This document shows, piece after piece, positions 1-5,165 of a stretch of 8,264 nt of DNA. The position numbers and the translations under genes were made by a program. The notes below the pieces were generated by a model. It saw only the letters and a program-made list of their open reading frames with translations, was not told where the DNA came from and made no database searches. This DNA is from Planctomycetaceae bacterium (GTDB lineage: Bacteria > Planctomycetota > Planctomycetia > Pirellulales > Lacipirellulaceae): assembly GCA_002713555.1 (NCBI GenBank), contig PATG01000018.1, forward strand, positions 201,114 to 209,377, in the 5' to 3' direction. Position 1 is the first letter of the stretch. Each line of letters starts with the position of its first letter.

Positions 1-84
1 TTGCGCTTGGTGGCCTTTTTCTTCGTCGACTTCTTAGCGGCCTTGCGCTTGGTGGCCTTTTTCTTCGTCGACTTTTTAGCAGCC
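1..84. repeat. 42-bp tandem repeat, two copies, inside the histone-like gene
   Basis: Positions 1-42 and 43-84 are near-identical, both starting ttgcgcttggtggccttttt and differing at two positions. They encode the 14-residue basic unit of the minus-strand protein. The array may continue beyond the left edge. Such in-frame repeats change copy number easily by slippage or recombination, so length variation between strains is likely. Confidence 0.85.
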
Positions 85-188
85 TTTTTCTTGGCAGCTT
101 TGCGCTTGGTAGTGCGCTTCTTAGCGGTCTTCTTCTTTGGCGACCTCTTCGCTGTCGCTCTCTTCTTCGTCTTTTTCTTTGTTGCCAT
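1..188 (-). CDS. Lysine-rich histone H1-like DNA-binding protein (3' end cut by window edge)
   Basis: Read on the minus strand from ATG at 188-186, this frame is open to the window edge and gives 62 residues, of which about 29 are Lys and 6 Arg; almost all the rest are Ala, Thr or Ser. The start is MATKKKTKKRATAKRSPKKK. From residue 36 a 14-residue unit, AAKKSTKKKATKRK, occurs twice in tandem, encoded by a 42-bp DNA repeat. An AAGGAG Shine-Dalgarno site lies 10 nt before the ATG (minus strand, 204-199), which supports the start. Composition and AAKK repeats match the histone H1 / Hc1-like tails of many planctomycetes and chlamydiae, which bind DNA non-specifically and help compact the nucleoid; that role is family knowledge. 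The C-terminus is not visible, so a further domain cannot be excluded. The opposite strand is also open (Phe/Leu/Ala-rich) but is only the mirror of this repeat. Confidence 0.8.
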   Translation of the reverse strand, partial: MATKKKTKKRATAKRSPKKKTAKKRTTKRKAAKKKAAKKSTKKKATKRKAAKKSTKKKATKR

Positions 189-667
189 AACCTTCTGGCT
201 CCTTAGGAATGACGCCCTCTCGCTTCGAGAACGACTCTCCCCCCGGGCGTATGGAAATGAAGGAGAGCTACGGTATTTCTCGCTTTTTGTGTACGGACGA
301 CCTTGAAGCAGTTCACTGCAAATGCCATCCGTAGCATCTGCGCGCATTGAACCAATTTCGTGAACTTCAAGTCAAGTCGAATTGGCACAAAATCAAGATT
401 TTTCTGCATGGCAAATGTCCTATAGGATCATGCATCGCTCTCCGGTTCATTTGTTACGAGCATCGAATTGGGGATACGATCGACGTGCACTGGGAACTTG
501 AAATATTTGCTGCACGTAATGGATCAAGGACTCAGATTGCTCAAAATAGGCTCTATTCTCTGTGCGAGGGGGGGGGTTGGGTTATCCTGAGAACAAAGTT
601 TCTAATCTAGCTTGCTGAGATCAACAGGCCACTTGGACCCGATGGCGGCAGGGTTTATCATTGCCAT

Positions 668-685
668 TTGGCAGGGAAGTGCCAA
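668..685. promoter_or_regulatory. Inverted repeat TTGGCA-N6-TGCCAA, possible operator
   Basis: Perfect 6-bp arms are separated by 6 bp, an arrangement typical of sites for dimeric regulators. It lies about 150 bp before the aminotransferase start. Its left half, TTGGCAGGGAA, recurs with one mismatch at 761-771 (TTGGCAGTGAA). No regulator is encoded nearby, so function is inferred only from shape. Confidence 0.25.
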
Positions 686-760
686 TCTTGATCGCCTAGG
701 CCATTGCCGTAGGGCAGGACCAGACCGACTACATTGAACCAAAAGTCGTCAATCCAACAG

Positions 761-790
761 TTGGCAGTGAATGTTCTCTAGGATTTTAAC
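761..790 (+). promoter_or_regulatory. Candidate sigma70-type promoter of the aminotransferase gene
   Basis: A -35-like TTGGCA (761-766, five of six to TTGACA) and a -10-like TTTAAC (785-790, four of six to TATAAT) are 18 bp apart, which would place transcription start near 797 and leave a leader of about 40 nt. The -35 box overlaps the palindrome CCAAC-A-GTTGG (754-764), so a protein bound there could block the promoter. Planctomycete promoters often match this consensus poorly, so confidence is modest. Confidence 0.3.
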
Positions 791-835
791 AGCGCTACAC
801 CCCTTAGGGTCCATTGGAACCAGAAAAGAGAAAGA

Positions 836-2029
836 ATGTTAGAAGCAATCGAAGCAGCGCCTCGTGATGCAATTCTTGGTTTGACCGCCGCTTTTCGTGA
901 AGATAACCGTCCCCAGAAGATTAATCTGAGCGTGGGGGTCTATCAGGACGAAACGGGAAAAACGCCCACATTGCGCTGTGTCCATGCTGCTGAACAGCGT
1001 TTGGTTGATGAGGCTGCTAGCAAATCGTATTTGCCAATCTCGGGTGACCCAGAGTACGGGGAGATGGTTCGCCAATTGGCATTTGGAGCACAGCACGAAA
1101 CGGTCGAGAATGGGCGCATCGCTCTGGCACAGACTCCTGGTGGCACCGGCGCTTTGCGAGTGGCTGGAGATTTTTTAAAGGCTAATCTGCCAAATGCAAC
1201 ACTTTGGTTGAGCGAACCGACCTGGCCCAACCACCCCAATATCTTTCAGGCAGCTGGGGTGCCCATGCAGACCTACCCGTATTTTGATCAGGGATCCAAC
1301 GGTCTGGATATAGAGGCAACCTTGTCAGCCATTGGTAAAATGCCCGCTGGCGATGTGATACTCCTGCACGGGTGTTGCCATAATCCGACAGGTATCGATC
1401 CTACAGCCAAGCAGTGGCAGGAAATTGCAGATGCCGTCTATGGAAGCAAACTGATACCACTACTGGACTTTGCTTACCAAGGTTTTGCCGATGGCATCGA
1501 CCAGGATGCTGCAGGGTTGAGAGCTTTTGCGCAACCTGGCGCTGAAATGATGGTTTGCAGTTCGTTTTCTAAGAATTTTGGACTCTATCGTGAACGGGTT
1601 GGTGCACTCTCAATGGTATGTCCGGGCCCTGATTCTGTCGCCGCAATCCAAAGCCAGATAAATCGCGTCATTCGTGCCAACTATTCCAATCCACCGGCAC
1701 ATGGGGCCAAAATAGTCAATTGCATTTTACGCGACCAGGAGTTGCGGACTCTCTGGGAAGAGGAAGTGGCTACGATGCGTAATCGTATCAATGGGATGCG
1801 TGTCCAATTGGTAGAGGCATTGGCTGAACAAGGCGTGCCAGGCGACTATTCATTCATAACCCGGCAACGTGGCATGTTTTCTTTTACGGGCCTGACAAAA
1901 GAGCAAGTCGATGCTTTGCGGGAAGAGTATGCAATTTATATCGTTGGGTCTGGACGAATCAACGTAGCCGGTCTGACACCTTCGAATATAAGTCATGTGG
2001 CTGAGGCGATTCGCAAAGTCATAGGCTAA
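836..2029 (+). CDS. Aspartate/aromatic amino acid aminotransferase (class I, PLP-dependent)
   Basis: The 397-residue product transfers amino groups between aspartate or aromatic amino acids and 2-oxoglutarate, acting in the cytoplasm as a dimer. It matches the AspC/TyrB subgroup (aminotransferase class I, fold type I) over its full length, which is the usual family size. The N-terminus resembles AspC (AAPRDAILGL, then VGVYQDETGKTP). Visible PLP-site residues are Trp130 in EPTWPNH, Asn183 in CHNPTG, Asp211 and Tyr214 in DFAYQGF, the Schiff-base lysine Lys246 in SSFSKNFGLYRERVG, and Arg254. Substrate-carboxylate arginines are Arg280 (RANYSNPPAHG) and Arg374 (GSGRINVAGL). The start ATG is fixed by the fit of the N-terminus to the family; upstream is only a purine-rich AAAAGAGAAAG, not a strong Shine-Dalgarno site. 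Arg280, the counterpart of E. coli AspC Arg292, supports use of dicarboxylic substrates, but aspartate versus aromatic preference cannot be settled by eye. It is alone in its unit, 361 bp before glgA. Confidence 0.95.
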   Translation: MLEAIEAAPRDAILGLTAAFREDNRPQKINLSVGVYQDETGKTPTLRCVHAAEQRLVDEAASKSYLPISGDPEYGEMVRQLAFGAQHETVENGRIALAQTPGGTGALRVAGDFLKANLPNATLWLSEPTWPNHPNIFQAAGVPMQTYPYFDQGSNGLDIEATLSAIGKMPAGDVILLHGCCHNPTGIDPTAKQWQEIADAVYGSKLIPLLDFAYQGFADGIDQDAAGLRAFAQPGAEMMVCSSFSKNFGLYRERVGALSMVCPGPDSVAAIQSQINRVIRANYSNPPAHGAKIVNCILRDQELRTLWEEEVATMRNRINGMRVQLVEALAEQGVPGDYSFITRQRGMFSFTGLTKEQVDALREEYAIYIVGSGRINVAGLTPSNISHVAEAIRKVIG

Positions 2030-2390
2030 CCGGCCTAATTACAGAGTATTTTGCTGGCATTCTATGGGTTCGCCACCGGCCTCGCTTGAGTTTCGGCCCG
2101 CGATTCTCAGCAGGCCATGACACGTCTGTCCTTACAAAAGTCGTCGACATTGCCAGGATTGCACTTCATAAAGGCGAAATCCCCAAAATCTTGCTTCCTT
2201 TACGGGTTCCGATAGACGGGGGTCTGTTATTGAGGCATAGTTGGGTTGAGTCCCGATACGATATCTGGCTAGCGGCCCCACATGAAATCCAGCCGAGGTA
2301 CCCAGAAAACTGGGTTTTTGGTACCCTCATGGCAAGGTCGGTGAAGGTTCATTTTTTGTCAATTCAGCGAATTTTTTTTGGTTTAGCTAA
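2030..2390. other. Intergenic region between aminotransferase and glgA
   Basis: I see no convincing gene here. A TTG-initiated frame (2086-2394, 102 codons) ends in a GTGA overlap with the glgA start, but its translation has no family features, it has no Shine-Dalgarno site, and it runs through the hairpin at 2295-2328, so I treat it as spurious. ACCGGCCT occurs twice (2029-2036 and 2075-2082). No clear promoter for glgA could be picked out, although the last 45 bp are T-rich. Confidence 0.55.
2295..2328 (+). terminator. Terminator-like hairpin with an alternative pairing, upstream of glgA
   Basis: ACCCAG (2300-2305), loop AAAA and CTGGGT (2310-2315) form a short stem followed by a T run (2315-2319), the layout of a weak intrinsic terminator. 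It could end aminotransferase transcripts about 270 bp past its stop. Outer arms GAGGTACC (2295-2302) and GGTACCCTC (2320-2328) can pair instead, with one bulged G, using some of the same bases. Two mutually exclusive hairpins about 65 bp before a gene could also serve as an attenuator, but no leader peptide or ligand site is evident. Confidence 0.35.
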
Positions 2391-3881
2391 GTGAATATTC
2401 TGTTTGCTACAACAGAAGTCGTGCCATTTTGCAAAACGGGTGGCTTGGGAGACGTTTGTGGTAGTTTGCCCAGGGCATTGGCCAAATTGGGAGAAAATCC
2501 GACGATCATTCTACCCGCTTTTCGACAAGCAACTGAGGCGGGTATCCGGATTGAAAGCACCGGCATAACCTTTGAGATCCCCATTGGTCAAAAGCGAGTC
2601 TCTGGCCAACTGCTGCGCAGCCAATTGCCTGGCACCAAAGTGCCCGTGTACTTGATCGAACAGGCCGATTACTTCAATCGTCCGGGCCTGTATGGCGAAA
2701 ATGGAGAAGACTACCAGGATAATTGTGAACGATTTGTATTTTTTTGTCGCGCTGTTTTGGATGTGATTGAGCAGGTTGAATTGCAGGTTGACGTTTTACA
2801 CTGCCACGACTGGTGTGCTGCATTACTGCCTGCTTATCTTAAAACACTTTACGGTGACCATCCGCCGTATGAAAATATTGCCACGCTGTATACGATCCAC
2901 AATCTGGCTTACCAAGGTAATTTCTGGCATTGGGATATGGCTTTGACAGGGCTTGACTGGAAGTGTTTTAATTGGCGTCAAATGGAGTTCTATGGCAATC
3001 TCAACTTCATGAAGACCGGCATTACCTTTGCGGATGCGATTAGTACGGTGAGCCCCACCTACGCGCAAGAGATTTTGCGGCCTCCTTTAAGTTGTGGCAT
3101 GGAAGGTTCTTTACAGCATCGACGCGAGGAATTGTTTGGCATTCTGAATGGGGCAGATTACGAGGATTGGAATCCAAGCACCGATAAGTATTTAGGTGAG
3201 AATACTTATGATGTAAAGACACTGGAGCGTGGGAAAGCGGCTTGTAAGGCAGCTTTACAGCTTGAGATGGGTTTGCCCGAGAATCCCGATATTCCAGTAT
3301 TGTCAGCCGTGGGACGGCTTGCTGATCAAAAGGGTTTCGATTTAATCACACGTGTGATGCAGCAATGGGCTGTCCAGCAAGAAGCTCAGTGGGTCATTTT
3401 GGGAACGGGAGATCAAAAATATCACCAGGTGCTTGAGCAGTTGGCGAAGGATCATCCGCAAAAAATTGCGGTTCGGCTGGAGTTTTCCAACGAATTGGCC
3501 CACCAGATTGAGGCAGGAGCGGACTTGTTTCTTATGCCCAGTCAATACGAGCCATGTGGGTTGAATCAACTCTATAGTATGAAATATGGCACGGTTCCCG
3601 TAGTCCGCTCGACGGGCGGCCTTGCGGATACGGTGGTTGACACGAATCCACAAACGTTGGCCAAGGGGCTGGCAACCGGTTTTAGTTTTACCGAGTACAC
3701 TTCGTTGGCTTTGGCCGAAACGCTGGAACGTGCTCGCCTTACTTTTTTCGACAAGACCGTTTGGAAGCAATTGATCAAAACAGGGATCGAACAAGATTGG
3801 TCTTGGAGCCGTAGCGCACAAAAATATGTTGACCTTTATCATCATACGGTCACCCGGTCACGCCAAGAGGTGCTCAGCTGA
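2391..3881 (+). CDS. glgA: Glycogen synthase, ADP-glucose type (GT5)
   Basis: This cytoplasmic enzyme adds glucose from ADP-glucose to the non-reducing end of alpha-1,4-glucan chains. The 496 residues are close to the usual 470-500. The N-terminal GT5 catalytic domain (about 1-240) begins MNILFATTEV and carries the ADP-glucose motif KTGGLGD at Lys15-Asp21, HCHDW at 137-141 and TIHNLAYQG at 168-176. The C-terminal GT1-type domain (about 250-485) shows GILNGADYEDWNP, GRLADQKGFD (Arg309 and Lys314, the phosphate-contacting pair) and PSQYEPCGLNQLY with Glu387 and Cys389, counterparts of E. coli Glu377 and Cys379, then STGGLADTV. All key residues are present. The GTG start at 2391 gives exactly the conserved N-terminus; no strong Shine-Dalgarno site precedes it. 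Its TGA overlaps the CTG start of the next gene, so the two are probably cotranscribed and translationally coupled. No glgC, glgB or glgP is in the window. Confidence 0.97.
   Translation: MNILFATTEVVPFCKTGGLGDVCGSLPRALAKLGENPTIILPAFRQATEAGIRIESTGITFEIPIGQKRVSGQLLRSQLPGTKVPVYLIEQADYFNRPGLYGENGEDYQDNCERFVFFCRAVLDVIEQVELQVDVLHCHDWCAALLPAYLKTLYGDHPPYENIATLYTIHNLAYQGNFWHWDMALTGLDWKCFNWRQMEFYGNLNFMKTGITFADAISTVSPTYAQEILRPPLSCGMEGSLQHRREELFGILNGADYEDWNPSTDKYLGENTYDVKTLERGKAACKAALQLEMGLPENPDIPVLSAVGRLADQKGFDLITRVMQQWAVQQEAQWVILGTGDQKYHQVLEQLAKDHPQKIAVRLEFSNELAHQIEAGADLFLMPSQYEPCGLNQLYSMKYGTVPVVRSTGGLADTVVDTNPQTLAKGLATGFSFTEYTSLALAETLERARLTFFDKTVWKQLIKTGIEQDWSWSRSAQKYVDLYHHTVTRSRQEVLS
3865..3872 (+). 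promoter_or_regulatory. Shine-Dalgarno site that fixes the CTG start of the GalT-like gene
   Basis: AAGAGGTG lies inside the last codons of glgA, 5 nt before CTG at 3878-3880. GAGGTG is complementary to the 16S rRNA tail, and the spacing is right for initiation at this CTG, whereas the first standard start (TTG at 3935) has no such site at a suitable distance. Confidence 0.7.
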
Positions 3882-4918
3882 CCGACGTACCCATTTCTGA
3901 ACTGCGCATCGATCCAATTGTCGGGCGGAAGGTTTTGATTGCTGAAGACCGTGCTGGTCGTCCCAACGATTTTTTAGTGGCAGCGGATTCTGCTGTCGCC
4001 CACGCAAGCGCTCCTCAAGTAGTTTCTACCTGCCCCTTTTGTGTTGGGAATGAAACACATACTCCCATTTCGGATTATGTGATTCGCAACCAACAAGGCG
4101 ATTGGCAAGTGCGAGTCGTACCGAACAAGTATCCTGCGGTCAAGTGTGATCCAGAATCGATCGAATCGGAAAAACAACTTTTTATTTCGCAGCCCGCCTT
4201 GGGTGCTCATGAAGTTGTCATTGAATCGCCAAAGCATTTATACGATGTGATCCATTTGTCGAACGAAGATTTTGCCACCGTGTTGCACGTTTATCGTGAA
4301 CGTCTCAGGCATTGGGAAAGGCAGGATCAAATCAAGCATGCAATCATCTTTAAAAATGTCGGTCCTGCTGCTGGAGCATCGCTGGCGCACGCACATAGCC
4401 AAGTCATTGCATTTCCTTATGTCTCACAGTTCCAGGCTGCCGAATTGCAAGCTGCCCATCAATATTTTACAACACATAAGAGGTGTATTTTTTGCCAACT
4501 CTTGCATAACGAATTCGAGCAAGGCATTCGTCTGGTGGCTGAGGAAGGACCTTTTGCGGCAATTTGTGCCTACGCACCCCGGCAGCCTTACGAAACATGG
4601 ATTCTACCCACCCAACACATGGCCCATTTCAGCCAATTGAGCGACGCTCATCTGATGTCATTAGCAAATCTTCTCAAGCAGTTATTGTCTTCTCTACATA
4701 CTCAGATTCCCGACTTATCGTACAATCTGATACTCCATACGGCTCCTTTCGATCGGCCAGGCGAAACGGCCGTGGATTCCTATTACCACTGGCATTGGGA
4801 ACTAATCCCTCGCACTACAAGACTTGCAGGTCTGGAATGGGGGACAGGAGTTCACGTCACTCCTCTGGCCCCAGAGCGGGCTGCCAGGTTTCTCAGAGAG
4901 AATAGAGTGACGACTTGA
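3878..4918 (+). CDS. galT: GalT-family nucleotidylyltransferase (galactose-1-P uridylyltransferase or ADP-glucose phosphorylase), CTG start
   Basis: GalT-family enzymes (two HIT-like halves) move a nucleotide monophosphate between a sugar-1-phosphate and another phosphate through a histidine intermediate. The conserved N-terminus ELRIDPIVGRKVLIAEDRAG lies mostly upstream of the first TTG (3935), and the frame holds no ATG, GTG or TTG back to a stop at 3830. I therefore start at CTG 3878, which has a Shine-Dalgarno site and overlaps the glgA stop as CTGA; this gives 346 residues, the family's usual size. Visible sites are zinc ligands Cys52 and Cys55 (CPFC) and probably His120, the catalytic AHAHSQ with His171, nucleophile His173 and Gln175, a second CxxC (Cys203, Cys206) and HWHWE (His304, His306). 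E. coli GalT has HPHGQ; the HxHSQ form and second CxxC recall two-zinc members including plant ADP-glucose phosphorylase. Lying between glgA and a glucan hydrolase, without galK or galE, it may act on ADP-glucose. The family is certain, the substrate is not. Confidence 0.88.
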   Translation: MTDVPISELRIDPIVGRKVLIAEDRAGRPNDFLVAADSAVAHASAPQVVSTCPFCVGNETHTPISDYVIRNQQGDWQVRVVPNKYPAVKCDPESIESEKQLFISQPALGAHEVVIESPKHLYDVIHLSNEDFATVLHVYRERLRHWERQDQIKHAIIFKNVGPAAGASLAHAHSQVIAFPYVSQFQAAELQAAHQYFTTHKRCIFCQLLHNEFEQGIRLVAEEGPFAAICAYAPRQPYETWILPTQHMAHFSQLSDAHLMSLANLLKQLLSSLHTQIPDLSYNLILHTAPFDRPGETAVDSYYHWHWELIPRTTRLAGLEWGTGVHVTPLAPERAARFLRENRVTT

Positions 4919-5165
4919 GAGTTCTAAGCTGCCCGACTGGGTGTTGGGTGCTGCCGGGGCATTCAAACATCGCTGCGGATTCTGTAAGATGGGCAATTGT
5001 GGTTGTCTCTGTGCCTTGTAGTGTTTAATGCGTTCTGCTATGTCGATCGTGTCGATTAATCTAAAAAGAAGGCCTCCTGTGCGCTAGCCTTTGAGGTATA
5101 CCATCTTAATATGTGTAGCCAGCAGCTAGCATTCCATTCCATGCGCAATTGACATTCGATTTACT

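Larger units (their letters stand above)
189..835. other. Long intergenic region without a convincing gene
   Basis: This stretch separates the minus-strand histone-like gene from the plus-strand aminotransferase, so both genes fire outward from it. Open frames exist (for example 347-610 on plus and 203-409 on minus), but their translations show no recognisable motif and no signal peptide or ribosome binding site, and I judge them spurious. Visible elements are the Shine-Dalgarno site of the histone-like gene (199-204), a small inverted repeat TCTCG-CTT-CGAGA (218-230), a run of nine G (568-576), two palindromes (668-685 and 754-764) and a possible promoter (761-790). Confidence 0.6.

Noticed and set aside
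1..306. Plus-strand frame rich in Phe, Leu and Ala resembling a membrane protein
   Set aside because: It is the exact antisense of the Lys-rich repeat gene, which has a clear start and Shine-Dalgarno site on the minus strand.
347..610. 87-codon plus-strand frame
   Set aside because: No ribosome binding site, no recognisable motif, passes through a G9 tract and stands alone in non-coding sequence.
740..2145. 11-bp match CAAAAGTCGTC in two intergenic regions (740-750 and 2135-2145)
   Set aside because: Several 11-bp matches are expected by chance in a window of this size, and no other similarity flanks them.
2086..2394. 102-codon frame ending in a GTGA overlap with glgA
   Set aside because: TTG start without Shine-Dalgarno site, unremarkable composition, and it runs through a terminator-like hairpin; the 4-nt overlap alone is weak evidence.
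3342..3845. 167-codon minus-strand frame inside glgA
   Set aside because: It is a shadow of glgA, whose plus-strand frame carries all family motifs.
5149..5154. Perfect -35 consensus TTGACA before the GH57 gene
   Set aside because: It is only 11 bp from the ATG and has no -10 box at a usable distance, so it is probably chance.
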